DNA from: Platerodrilus igneus
Lineage: Eukaryota > Arthropoda > Insecta > Coleoptera > Lycidae
Direction of reading: 5' to 3'
DNA: 64,000 bases
Assembly (NCBI GenBank): GCA_036346225.1
Contig: JARFIW010000500.1
Location: 806,001-870,000, forward strand
Shown: piece after piece, positions 24,116-36,822 of the stretch
Layout: each line of letters starts with the position of its first letter
Position numbering within the stretch: the first letter of the stretch is position 1
Made by a program: the position numbers and the translations under genes
Notes under the pieces: model-generated
Told to the model about the DNA's origin: nothing
The model's input: the letters and a program-made list of their open reading frames with translations, nothing else
Databases searched by the model: none

Positions 24116-26374
24116 TATCCTCGGCTGCTCGTCACTTAATTCTTATTTCCACCAAGACCTTTTAAAACCAACACAGACGCTTATCTGCTAACGCTGGATC
24201 TAAAAACTCCCGCTCATTGCCTTTATGCTGAAACCTAATAGAAATTCACACCCTACAATCACACACTCAAAATAACGCAATTCACAAAATACATCACACT
24301 CTATTTACAAGCAATAAATATTACAATTTCCCAAATTACCTTTCCTTATGTACATTCGTATTATTAGTAATGTCCACAATTTCATTTTCAAAAGTATTTT
24401 AATTCGATAACCTTATTTAAACAAATGTTTTATTAAAGTAAAAGGGCGTTCCTCATACCTTACGTTAACCCCTTTGTCTTATCATGAGCTCATAGTAAAA
24501 CTCGTTAAATGTGAGTGCAAATTTACCGCACTACAAAAATAAAATAAGCCCTATATTTCTTTACAACATAGCCTGGATATTTGTAAATTAATTATCCTTG
24601 ACTACCTAAATAAATTTCATTTTCATCTAAAGTCCCATAAATTTTCAGTTCATTAAATATATCAAATAAGAAACACTCCAAAGCACACAAAAAATTTAAA
24701 AAAACCATAGAAAATACTCACCACACGATGTTTTTATATAATGGCATACCTGGTAACTGTCTTACAACCATTATCCGCCAACCAGCCCTTGAAGATGATG
24801 CCGTCCAGTATAGCACTAGTCCATAAAACAGCTCCCCGGTTGAATCACCATCATTGTACACCTGCTGTTACCCCAAAATCTCTTCATTTATAATAAAACC
24901 ATGAGCATCCAATTTCCAAAATTTACTCTTCGTATTCCCAAAAATATTAATCAAAAATCGTCGCCTTCACCATCAAATACTTCCAAATTTTACTAAGTTT
25001 CGTGCATTCCAAAACCACAATAATTAATCGTTTGTACTTACATACAAAATTTACTCTTCGTATAAACTGCCTTATTCGCTTTTTAAAAGACTTTACTTGT
25101 CATCATACTAACTTCTGAGCAATTATACATAAATTCACTAACTTTCACTAAAAGCAGTTTGATGAAGCGCGAAGGACTGACGACGAATTAAGAGACCGAC
25201 ACCTCCTTTGAAAGTCGTTTATATAGCCATCGCTGCACCTCCCCTGTTTCCCAGTTCGCACGTAAAATTGTTAACGTACAAGAATTATCCCGTGTAAAAG
25301 CAGCAACCGTCCTTCACTTCTTAAAATTGTTTGCTTAACCGACTCGATATTCTCGCGAAAAGCTCTAACGATTCTTTGTTTAGCTTGAATTATGATAACA
25401 AACACGCTAAAATACTTGGTAAAACATTTACAACCGCCAACTGTCACTTCAATTTTGCGAAACCAGCCTTAACCGCCGAGTCGATTCCCACTACTTTCAC
25501 AAACATCATTTTATCTCCCTTGTTCATATAACCCCATTTCACACATATACTTCCACCAGCTGAATATTTGCCCTTTCTAATACAAACTTGTCGCATGTAT
25601 ACGTGCATCGTCCAATCATCTCGGCCAATTCCTTTCCCTTGTTTTCAATCGATGCGCGTCTGCTTATAATATTCCTAGAAATTATTGATTTTGTTTCCCT
25701 CTCTAAAATAAGTTTGTTCCCCGTTTCCCTCCTATACTATATCTATAATTAAATCTCTGTTTCTCACTTGCATTCATACGTTTCTGTTCCGTCCTTGTTC
25801 CTCCATGACAATTGTTTCTAGCTTCCCTCCAATACTAGCTTTATAATTAAAAATCCATATCTTAACAAACATATTGCTTCTTCGTCCGACTTATGTGTTT
25901 TCTGTTTTGTCTTTGTTGTATATTGACTATGCTAACTCCCAACTTGTCTTTTGCTTCTTGTAACATATTAAAGCTTGTTTATTTTACGTGTTATCTTGAA
26001 ATATCTCCCCCTTATGCTTTGAAACGTTTTCTGGTTTTACCATTGAAAATAATAATCCTATTTCTAACGAATATGCAAAGCTTTTATGTTTTCGTATGCT
26101 ACACTAAATAAAAATTAAAAATGGTATTTTTACCTCGTTCTTTTTAATTCTTATTGCCCTATCTTATAATAAATATTATGTTACGTCATTCCTAAATAAA
26201 TATAACTAAAATTAAATTAACCCGACACTATTCTACGTTGACTAAGCTCTAAATCAATTATTTAAAATACCTTAATTATATAAAATGCCTAACTTGATTT
26301 TCTAATAAGTTGTTACTCTAACCCTAAGCTTGATTTATGACCTTATGTATTTACAATTAGCCATGAATTACACG

Positions 26375-26376
<2 letters not shown>
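24116..26376 (-). repeat. LTR of family C, right copy, minus strand
   Basis: Reverse-complement partner of 21975-23934; the landmarks listed there recur in order. A TATA box (TATATAAACG on the minus strand, around 25217-25226) sits at the promoter position. The LTR starts at a (TA)n tract (26377-26431) and is about 2.26 kb, close to the 2279 bp of the B LTR. No internal coding region is attached, so the pair is a tail-to-tail arrangement of two LTRs and not one element. Confidence 0.6.

Positions 26377-26431
<55 letters not shown>
26377..26431. repeat. (TA)n microsatellite
   Basis: About 55 bases of perfect TA repeat at the outer edge of the minus-strand family C LTR. Confidence 0.95.
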
Positions 26432-26433
<2 letters not shown>

Positions 26434-26539
26434 CTTATTAGGTAGTTAATTGTACAAGGCAAGATGATAAATACTAATAAGATGAAATAATAACTTTGAC
26501 TTTTATACAAAGCCCAAATGATCATTTCAAATCCAGCAA

Positions 26540-26640
26540 GTAATTCAAAGAAGGAAAATATATGATCCCAGACAGGATTTGAACCTGTATTTTCAGTTTT
26601 TGCGGGCTGACGTATATAGCAATTACATTACCGGAACTTG
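26540..26640 (-). mobile_element. SINE relic, tRNA-like head
   Basis: On the minus strand CCGGTAATGTAATTG (A-box region) and GGTTCAAATCCTG (B box) are spaced as in a tRNA, about 76 bases in all (26564-26639), resembling a tRNA with a T-arm and acceptor end. It is followed by an ATATATTTTCC body like that at 21800. It lacks a stable cloverleaf, so a functional tRNA is unlikely. Confidence 0.5.
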
Positions 26641-26662
26641 TGAGGAAATTGGAAAATTTTTT

Positions 26663-26854
26663 CAAATCTAATTCATGTATGTCACCATATATCAACTTAA
26701 CTTTCAATTACGTTTAGCATTTTTGTCAATCATATCGCTTCCTGTCTATATCTGACATAAGTCAAAAACTTGACACTGACAGATATGATTGAGAAAAATG
26801 CCAAACGTAATTGAAAGTTAGGTTGATGTATGGTGACATACATGATTAGATTTG
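26663..26854. repeat. Foldback (MITE-like) element, 74-bp arms
   Basis: The left arm 26663-26736 and right arm 26782-26854 are near-perfect inverted repeats (about five mismatches and one indel by eye). The 45-base loop also holds a small GTC-AAAAAC-TTGAC hairpin. It lies just upstream of the SINE relic on that strand. The layout is that of a palindromic MITE or foldback element. Confidence 0.75.
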
Positions 26855-29800
26855 TAAAGTGCAATGTGGCAACATTGCAATATTTGCGTAAATTCAATGT
26901 AGGATATGTGTATGCAACCCGCAAAGCTTCACGTTTTAATGCCACAATATATTATGGGGTATAGACACATTGAAATCCTCTATTATAGCATCATAAACAC
27001 ACACGATGAAAATTAATAAATACTCTGAAGGCTCTTCCTTTTTACACAAAAATGAACATTGCTCTGTGTAAGTACTGCATAAAGCAACATTGCAACTTAA
27101 CTCCAAAGCCTTTTCGACCGAAAAAAATGGTGGAAATGAACTTATAAATTATGGCACTCCGTGTAAAATGCCACACTTTTGGAACGTTCCAGAGTACAGG
27201 ATAGGGCACACACAAAAGTCAAAAGTATAGTGCAACCAGAGCACATACACACATATATTGATGAGTCGAGGACGTCATTTTAGTCTTATTCAGCAAGTAC
27301 AAAAGAGTCAACTCTTATTAAATACGTTTTATGTAGAAAATGCCCTTTATACGAGCGGAATTTGGGAAGATTAGCAACTTTTCATTCATTCAGCATTAAA
27401 GCGTGCTTTATTTTGGGAGGAATTAAGTATTGTTGTATAACATCATTTCATTCATTAACAACGAAAGCTATTAATGGAATAAACGTATAATTCGAAACTG
27501 AAAAATTGCAATGATTTTAGAAAATCGTGCAAATATTAATAATATAGAAAAAGTTGCGCAAATGTTAAATTGGGGATTTCAAATTCTTATTATTAGCGTA
27601 CTACAATCTATCGGTCATACAGCCTAGCGAATTTTCGTTGTACTTTTGTTGTACAACACTTGCAAGTGATAAAAACGCTATCAAAACGAAGTTGTTATTT
27701 ACACTTAGTCAGTACAGAATTAATTGAATATAAACATTACCTATGGGTATGACGTCGTATTAGAGATATTCAAAACATCCAAGAAATTAAATTTTATATT
27801 TTTAAAATGCTGATGGCTCACTGGACGTGGTGTATGTGCATTTCTCCAAGTTGAACACGAGGCGTGGCATGAAAATTTCTTGCAAACTAATATTATGAAT
27901 AACATTAGACGTACTTAAACAGGTTGGTTATTGATTTTTCAGTGAGCCAGTAAAGTGTGAAAATGCCTAAAGTGCTACGTTTAAGTAACAATTAGAAATT
28001 ATTTAATGTTAAAAAGTGAAATTAAGTGTAATTCGACTAAACCGATTGAAATCGTTAATATATTTTGCTTGTTAAATTATTTTGGTAAATGAATTATTCT
28101 AGGGCTTCAGAGCTATACTACGAGCATTTTGAAATACTTCCATAAATATTTTAAGTATCATCCTAATTGGTTCTAATCACTTCAATAAAAAACTTTAAAT
28201 AATACTACAAGCACTTTACTAAGAATATTTAATCTAATTGGTTTGGAGCTGCTGAACTACAATTTATGGTAATTTAGGTTTTGGATTTAAACTGGATGCC
28301 AGTTTTGTTAACATTGTTTGTACATCAATTCTTTAAAAGGATGCCTGCGTTAGAAAAAGGTGTGACTAGATATAATTCAAGACTACTGTAATCAATGTTA
28401 GATTAACTTTTAAGTTTCACATTTTCTATAACAATTGGAAATGTGCATTGTGTATTTGATAACTTTAGGGTAATATTCTGTAGTTGTGATCTTATTAATT
28501 CAATACCTATTTAAGAAATAATTTATAACGAAGAGCAATTTACAGGAGCTTTTGGTTCAAAGATAATTATTTTTAATCATAATGGGAGGTGAAAGTACTT
28601 TAACGCTGAGAGATAATTATTAGTATATGCATAGTGTAAATTGATATTTTGGCGAATTTTAAAAATTTTATGTGATTCGCTTTGCTCTGCTTACTAATTT
28701 TGCTTTATTTTTTACATTGCACTTTTATTTTGAAATTTTTGTGAGTTTTAATATACCAATTGAGTTACAGAAAGTTTATGTTCAACTCACCAATATTCAA
28801 AAATAATATATAGAAATAAAATAGAAAAATGAATATTTTCATGGTACTAGATCACATATAAAATAAATAAAAAGATCAAAATTTCAATTTACACCAAACA
28901 TAATAAAACGTTGGTTGCATTTACAGCATCTGAGTAAACTCACACCACCGTTTTTACTCTTTGATAATATACATTTTCTTCGTAATACGTGTAAAGTGAG
29001 CTTTCTTGTACAAATAATAAATTTTTTAAATGAAAATTGTGAGATTCACATTCAAATTGATCCAAAAAAAGTTACTACCAGTATAATACAAAAATTATCA
29101 ACTCCAAAACACTTCAAAAATTGCAGATTTAAATATGTTGATAGACACATATAATAAATTACAAATCCTAAAAGCTACTCTAACTTTTATTCACAGGGTT
29201 TTGGAATAATGCCAGATTCATCAGCCTTTCAATCCTTTAAATTCCAAACACTACAAATAGTAATGCCCCATAAATAAGACTCCTCATATAAAATATTATC
29301 AAATTTGCTTCTGCTTCGTGATTGTTTTAACTTGAATTTTATCAAACAAAACTTCCAGTAACACTGAGCCGATGCGGTTAATCAAGGAATAAAATAAAAT
29401 AAAATTGAATAGATTTGAAATGAAATATAATAGACTAGAATTGAATTAAATTTAATTGAATTGCAGACTCTTTATAATAATTATGAATACTTTAGACTAG
29501 CACTCATTTTGATCAATCACAGTATTATTTTTAAATAACTTTGTTTGTTAGCAGAACATCAGGAATCATCCGTTTTAAATTACTCTCGTCGTATTTTTAA
29601 CCTAACATTCAGATTGAAAACAATAACATGGCTCAGGAAATTTTTTATCCTCAAAAATATTAAAGTTACTAAAAATCAAGTAGCCCTGCACCAATAATAA
29701 TAGTTTAAGCTCACAATAAGGTATTTGATTAGTTTAACGCTCTCAACATTGCGAAAATCGACCTTATTTTCCATAAGTACAACCATGCAAATTACTATCT

Positions 29801-32079
29801 GTCACATAAGCAACTTCAAAATCCCAAATTTTTTATCATAAATAAAAATTTTAATTTGATATCCCAGCTTATCACTACGAATGTCAATTTTTTAATGAAA
29901 TTAATTAACATTTACGTGACTTCATACACGTAACGATTTAGAGTAATAATAATTAATGCAATTTTCAGCAAAATAAAGGAAACCAGTAATGCCAATAAAA
30001 TATCCATCCATTTAAATAATGTAAAAAGTAGTTCTATATACCCAGTATTTTCAATAAAACTTCAAACTATTATTAAGAATCATTTATGCCCTAATCGATC
30101 AAAATGACGCTCTCTCATCAATATATATATATGTATATCACAGTCTGCTACTCATTGGTTAGACTCAAAACCAGTTTAAACATTAGTGTTCGAAACGCCT
30201 GTACTGGTTACACCGCACAAATGAATATACAAAGCGCAAGACGGTCGTTTAGTACACGTTAGAATGACGCCATGTTCTATCTTGAATCTTATTTTGAAAA
30301 GAAAACTTTACTAAAACCTCATGGTTGACAAACATTTAAATGAGAGCTGTGGTGTTTTGTTTCGCTACATTTGTATAATTATAGCCTGATATGGTTTCTG
30401 TAAGTATAAAAAACTAAAGTTGCGTATGAAAAACAACCATATTCAGCAATTTTTCTGGTTGAATTACAAGCACAGAAATTCGCAGATCCCCTATTAATCT
30501 TGCTTACAGTTACTTTTTGTTTTCATTGAACAAATAGGAAGAAAATAGAGAGATAATTGGAATTGTTTTGTTTTATTACTTAGCAACGAAAAGGGAAATA
30601 AATACTTATAGTCCATGAATAACATTAAGAAGAAGGCGTATTTCAGGCCCTCGAATTGTAACGCCGATTTATTTGCGTTACTTCTTCCTCTTGCTTTGCC
30701 TTGTATTTCGTAGGCAAAGGCAAAGTTTAAACCTTTCATTCATAATGTATTATTTCCACTTCACAGACAATGGAAAGAAACAACCTCATTAATAATAGAA
30801 ACTACAGAATGCCTACTTTCTTTGATTAATTATCACGAAGAATAAAAACTACTTTCACGAACTATAATATTTGCACTACATGGAATCAAAGTACTAGATC
30901 AATTTTCAGAATAAGGCGTATGATATAATCGTAAAATACGTGTAAATTTTAGAGCTTCCTTGATTGATAAAATATAGCCTAAAAGTAATTTATTATTTAT
31001 CCTTGTGATAAAAAAATACTAAAAAAAGGTTTATCTATTTAGAACATAACTGCTTGGGTTATATAACGTTAATTCTAATACAAAATCAAATAAGATAGTG
31101 GGTTCCATCACTAAAATTACTGACCGTTCCCGGGTCCTCCAGCCTTGCCTGCTATACATCTTCTTACTGCAGCCATCGACCTGGATTCCAGCTGCTTCTA
31201 ATTTAGAAATATTTTATAAATTTTCTCTCAACCTCTAAACCATCCAATGTCATTGAAATTTGTTCTTAAATATACAATGCAATCCATACACATCTCTGCT
31301 CAAATATACTTTTAATTTTATAAAAGCTCGCATATTCACTTAAACAAGCTGCGTTCCATAATGTATTAAACGCTTCTATTTTGATAACAGACACCTGTAA
31401 AAAACTTATTATCTAAACATTGTTAGTTATTAAAAACTTAGCGTAATCAGATAAGGAATAAGAAAGCTAGATAGTTCAAAAGCTAAAAGAATCAACAGGA
31501 CGAAATCGTAATTTGGCCTTTATTTATATTTGAATCAACATCGACGTCACAAAACAGTCGTTCGTTGTTTTCCAAACTTTACTCAAAATAGTTAATTATT
31601 TTTGGCCACCCGCGTTCTTAAAATTCTAGAGTTCTAACAACGTCGTAGCTATTCTGCGAATTAATACACACTTGAAATCGCGACATATTATTTTTAAATT
31701 AATGCTTTCCGAATCCTGCTAAAAAATCAGATGTTATCTCTTGTCATAAAACTTTACTGGGAATTTTTAAGTGTGGTTTGGGTTAATTTTCACAACTGAT
31801 CTAATCTAACATGCCAAGCGTTCCAATTAAATTATTTTAGGAACAAATAATTTTTTAGTCTGGCAACTCGATAAATTCAAAAAATTATTTCATTCACAAA
31901 CCTTTTTTGTTAAATATAATGTTGAGCGTTTAATTTTTATAAAGGAATAAAATATGCACACTGGTTTTTATTTTACACATAAAATTTTTGATGCTGGCTT
32001 TTCAAGCAGAATATTTGTACAATGATATACTGCGATGAGTCGATGAATCGGCTGTATAGCAATATATATTCATATATAT
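26855..32079. other. AT-rich intergenic, no gene recognised
   Basis: No domain-bearing frame, RNA gene or clear element was found. A short TA run lies at 30121-30131. The 79- and 81-residue frames at 28915 and 30494 show no recognisable family. Near the right edge (32056-32085) TATAGCAATATATATTCATATATATTGCTAT forms a palindrome that ends in the solo LTR terminus. Confidence 0.4.
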
Positions 32080-33883
32080 TGCTATGCCCCTCTAAATTAC
32101 TCGCGCCCCATCGTTTAGGCGACCATTTTATTTATGCTATGAATAAACAAGATTGTAATTATCTCCTCCGACGTTGGGCTGTCTTATTAATGTTGCTATA
32201 AATACCCTCCAGAAACTTAACTGGATTTTATCTTGAACCAACCTTGTATACCAATAACAAAATTTGATACATTTCCGCCTTACTTGTTATCAATTTTGTA
32301 TTCAACTTATAGCTCCTACTTGAACTGTTTAAATTATCAAATCACTCCCATTAACTTTATCTTATGACCTCGACTAGCATTTATTTGGAATTATAAAATT
32401 CAGTTAATTTCGATTCTATATAATGAAACAAATATTATGTAGTTGTTGTAAATTATTTGAAATACACTTTTCAATCAATTAATGTTATAAATCTCATTTA
32501 TTAAAAATCATACTTTTTACTCAAAACCCAAAGTCACCAAAAAAACCTATTACCTTTATAAACGAAGTGTAGAACGTTCTAAACCTGTTATCATATCACG
32601 CACTTTATACGTATTCAAATCCTTTGTTGACTTTTTCACATTCATTTATATTAAGCAAATTCAATATTCAAAATAAAAAATATAGAAAAATAAAATGTCT
32701 TATAACTAAAAATCTGACCTGGTCTATTTTCTTCACATCGACGAATCCATTTGAATAAAAATTATCTTCCCCCAATTCAGGATTATATTGTCTATCCACA
32801 CGCTTGAACCATTGCATTTAAATTATTGCCATCACCCTCTGGACTACCATTATTAACTTATGCACCCCAATTTATTGTCGTTTCATTTCAGACTCAGAAT
32901 TACTTCTTATCAATTTCCCCAAACTTAGAATTGTATTATCATCATTTATTTTCCCTATTACATTTATTCTCCACGTACTCGAATATCGTAGTTTATTTTC
33001 TCCCCTTACTCGTAGCCGTTTAATCGGCAATCGTAATTTTCATTTTAGCACTTTTGCAATTTTTCACTTCGAATTATTATTATTACGTATCACTTTATTT
33101 CATAGTGGCGCACTTCGGCCTTTGTTGAGTTGTAAACTGACTTCGTTATCACTGTACCTGCTAATATATCATTGAGTTCCCACTCCGTCCGTATGGTCTA
33201 CAAACTCGTCGCTCATTTTTAACGAATCAAATAATTACATTTAAAGTAGTTTCTGATGTAATTTTCTATGTTTCTCAATAATTGTGACCTGGTCTCAGCT
33301 GTCTTCGTTATCAACATGCGGTGTTTTGATAAATCTAATTGCTTTTCCATAAACAACTGATGCAATTTGACTTTTAATTTTCAAATCTGCATGTTATTTA
33401 CACAATATTTAATCTTCTTTCTTATCAAAAATGGTTGACTATTTGTACGCATTTATATTATGCTTCCTGAAGCTCTATTTCTATCTCCGTATTAATCTAA
33501 TTGTTTGGAACTCTTTTGAATGCGTGTCTGATTACACTTTATTATGTTTACATATAAATATACGCGTGCTTTCACTGAAAAATATCTTTGTCTGCCTTAC
33601 CTAAATTAACTAAAACTTTATCTACAGGGTATTAAATATTTTCTATTTACCTAATGCATGTGTTCCTGGTTTCTACGCTAACTATGCGTCTTCCTATGTT
33701 TATTTGCGTCGCTTAAAACCATTTATGCTCCATATACAGGGTGTTAACTGCTTACTATTTACAAACTATCTCCATTTCTCAATTATTTACTGAATAAATG
33801 CAGTTTTCTGCTGCCTATGGTAATTTCTCATTTCTAAACGACCTTTACTATAAAGTGCACCCTTAAACAACCCCTTATCACAG

Positions 33884-33885
<2 letters not shown>
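32080..33885 (-). mobile_element. Solo LTR, family A type, minus strand
   Basis: On the minus strand it starts TGCTGTGATAAGGGG (from 33885) and ends ...GGGGCATAGCA (at 32080), matching element A's LTR, which ends ...AGTATAGCA. It contains the duplicated AACACCCTGTATAT / AATACCCTGTAGATA blocks and the GACCAGGTCAGATTTTTAG block near the 3' part. Length is 1806 bp. AT-dinucleotide runs flank both ends. No internal region adjoins it. Confidence 0.85.

Positions 33886-33913
<28 letters not shown>
33886..33913. repeat. (TA)n microsatellite between solo LTR and foldback
   Basis: About 28 bases of AT repeat, immediately adjacent to the LTR start on one side and to the foldback element on the other. 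Confidence 0.9.
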
Positions 33914-33920
<7 letters not shown>

Positions 33921-34237
33921 AAAAATATAATAAAAAATATAAATCACAATTCTAAAAATCACAGTACATATTAAAAAACAATGGTTTATGTCACCAATAA
34001 TATAAGTGGTGATATAAACCATTGTTTTTTAATATGTACTGTGATTTTTAGAATTGTGATTTATACAAGATAAGTAATCTACTGATGATTTCTCTTTGTA
34101 TCAACTTGCACTTTTAGATTCCCTGATGAAGTTGTCCAATAGACAACGAAAGCTTGGATAGTTTTAATAAAACATTTTTAAAGAAACGTAATAGTTTTTA
34201 ATAAGGTCGAAACCCCTTATATATATTTTTAAGTACT
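33914..34237 (+). mobile_element. PLE-like foldback remnant with hammerhead-like motif
   Basis: AGTACTTAAAAATAT (33914-33928) recurs inverted at 34223-34237, and inside it a 57-bp palindrome (33939-33995 with 34008-34064) folds over a 12-base loop. The plus strand then carries a hammerhead-like core at 34123-34151. PLEs are known to carry hammerhead ribozymes in their terminal repeats and often have inverted, truncated 5' copies, which fits; no RT or endonuclease remains. Confidence 0.5.
34123..34165 (+). ncRNA. Hammerhead-ribozyme-like motif
   Basis: CTGATGA (34123-34129) is followed by a perfect six-base stem GTTGTC/GACAAC with loop CAATA, then GAAA (34148-34151). This is the conserved core and stem II layout of a hammerhead ribozyme. 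One extra A lies between the core and the stem. Stems I and III and the cleavage triplet were not established, so activity is uncertain. Confidence 0.5.
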
Positions 34238-34263
34238 CACAAAGTGACGACCGTTACTTCCTG

Positions 34264-34266
<3 letters not shown>

Positions 34267-34318
<52 letters not shown>
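34267..34318. repeat. (TA)n tract at the 5' end of element B
   Basis: About 52 bases of AT repeat ending directly at the LTR start. A matching tract lies at the other end of the element (42006-42039). Confidence 0.95.
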
Positions 34319-34320
<2 letters not shown>

Positions 34321-36597
34321 CTCATATTTAGACCAGGGTAGAAAATTTAATAATCACATCAAATAATTTTAATCACCGTGTATAAGAAATTTTATTAAAT
34401 AATACGCTTTATTAAAACACCGTGGAGAATAAAAAGTCATTCGTTTCAGTAAAATAAGAAATTTAAATTATCTATAAGACGCTTTACATCAAAAGAAGCA
34501 GTATTGAAAAGCGCAGTGGATAATTTAATTATTCCTAAACAAATGGAAATTACGTGCAAAGTTTATATTAATTAACCCTATTTTAAGTAACGGGTAGTAA
34601 AACAAAGTGTACATATAATAATTAATATTTAAGGTGTATTCGCTAAAAAATGAAAAGGATGGAAATCAATTTTAATTGGAGTTAATTAAACCGTTAATAA
34701 CATATAATAAGCATAAAAGGCTTGTGAAAACCCAATAATAGTCAAATCGTAGGAAGGTTATTTAAAATGTTACGTTGAAAACACCTGCGTGTTTTTAAAA
34801 GGCAATTTCAAGTTAATTTGTTTGGATAAACATGTTGATTCTAAGGATATTGGAAACGATCAGATGCTTTAGCAGGAAATACAGAACACCTGCGTATTTT
34901 TAAAAAGCTCATTCTGCGTAAATTTGGCAAATAATTAATGTTTCAAAGAATCTTGGAGAAACCGGGCTTAATATTCACGAGAATGTGCGATACGGGTTAT
35001 TAAACCAAGATAACAGTCCGCGTGGACTAAAATATAATCGATAATGAAGAGTGTCAAGTTGCACCAATACGAACAGGTTAGAAGGAAAGAGAAAATGCGT
35101 CAAGCAAAGACACATATTGTAAAGGGCGGGATTTAAGCAACGTCAAGGGGTTGCGATTGGTTAAAAATAGGATGCATATATCAGAGGTAGAACAACAATT
35201 TCTGTATAAAAGTAATTAGTTTTTCTCGGACAACTTTGCGGGCCGTGTTGAAATTTTCTGAGATCTCAATGGGGTGAGGACTAAATTCATAAAATCGACG
35301 TGCAGGCTACAGACTGGGAACGTAGAATGAGGAATTCGTTGGAATTACCCGTTTTAGGGAACAAAGCGACGTGTCGGCTATTCGCTATATATACAGGCGG
35401 GAATATGTGTTTCTCTCTTAGACTCTTAGACTTTCGACGATTCGATGCGTTAAAAGCTCGTGCATCCGCGACTTGATATTAAACAGTGCATTTTAGTTTG
35501 ATTAAATAATTTAAAGTGTGCTAGTATATTTTAGTGACTCAAAATAATTGGTTATTTTACGTGCTAACATGAATGTACTTCAGTGCACTTAGATACAAGG
35601 TAATAAAAGTTTATTATCACGGTACCAATTAGTAAAATTTACAACGACAAATGTATACCCAAAAGTAGGCAGTTTTGGCGTATATTGGTAATATTGGTAA
35701 AAGGAAGTATGAATTTCTTTGCTATTTTGCGGGGTGTTAATGACTAAATGGTTCGTAAATGTGTCTGCATCCACTGAACCAGAGGCAGATATACACAGAT
35801 GAGTTCCGGAAAAGCCTAGAAACAACTTTAAATTAATGGTGATGGAGAACATTTTAAAGCGTTGACAACTTGAAGCTGTAAATAGAATCCGGTTGGAATG
35901 GTGTGATTTACAAAAGGGACGATTACACTGAAGCTACGAGGACAATAACCTTCAGGTAAATTGTACTATTTTGTTTGACATTTTTTGTGTGTATTGAATG
36001 ACTTTATAATTGATTTACTTTAAATGGACATTAGTGGAATTTTTCTAACCATAAAAATTTAATTTTAAGATGAAATTTGCTTGTTTAAGTAAAAAGGGGT
36101 ATTTTGTTTTGATGTTCGGGAATAGGATGAAACTTTGGGTAGGTCTTTGAGCTCAATTAGACAAACCTGGTTAATTAACGTAAAGGGTGGTAGATGCTCC
36201 TTTATACTCAGACTCCGGTCTGCTTATCTTGTTATATTAATTAGTAGGCATCCAACAAGGACTTTAATTTTGGATGCACAGTAAAATGATAATAAAATTA
36301 ATCCGGAAATTCTTTTTAAAACTGAATTTTATGTTCAAATTTAATTTGAAAATTTAATGTATTCTGAATATTGATGTAAATAGAGTTAACGTTGATGTTT
36401 GTGGTAGGAATGTGTTGTTTAATTTTTATGATTGAGAATGGAAGTTATCTAGAAGAGCAGCCGAGGCGATTAACAGAAGGAATCAACGGACCAGGTGATT
36501 TAAAAGGTTTCACAGCATTCTTGACGCCCAAACTGTGGGGCTCGAATGTTTTTTTTTTAAAGGGCCAGTACCAAGAGATATGAGAGGAATCACAGCA
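34319..36597 (+). repeat. Element B 5' LTR
   Basis: Starts TACTCATATTTAG after the (TA)n tract and ends AATCACAGCA at 36597, judged by comparison with 39727-42005. A TATA box TATATATA lies at 35386-35393. A PBS-like module at 36511-36546 lies inside the LTR, 80 bases before the true LTR end and PBS. The 87-residue minus-strand frame at 35589-35852 recurs unchanged in the 3' LTR but has no recognised domain. Confidence 0.92.
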
Positions 36598-36627
36598 TTC
36601 TTGGCGACCCAAAAGTGAGGCTCGAGT
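36591..36627 (+). promoter_or_regulatory. Element B LTR end and primer binding site
   Basis: CACAGCA ends the LTR and TTCT precedes TGGCGACCCAAAAGTGAGG. TGGCGACC is complementary to a tRNA 3' end reading GGTCGCCA, as in the Arg-type primers of several Gypsy elements. Complementarity might extend into the T arm (GGCTCGAG), which was not tested. Confidence 0.6.
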
Positions 36628-36822
36628 TCCAAATAAAATTTTTGTTATTTTATTCCAGGAAACTGGCGATCTGAGAGAGAGAGTTTCTGTTGGTGGATAA
36701 ATTTAAAAGTATTTTAGAGTGTGTGAGAGTGATTAGAACGTATGCAGAGAAAGGAGTGGTTAAGGAGTCAAGGAGTGGAAATTGGAAGTGACGATAGTGC
36801 ATTGTGTGGGAAAAATTCGAAA

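Noticed and set aside
26564..26639. Possible functional tRNA gene on the minus strand
   Set aside because: Stems are imperfect, and the TTATATTTTCC body shared with 21800 points to a SINE.
35589..35852. 87-residue minus-strand frame, identical at 40999-41262
   Set aside because: The identity only reflects the two LTR copies; no domain and no sign of selection.
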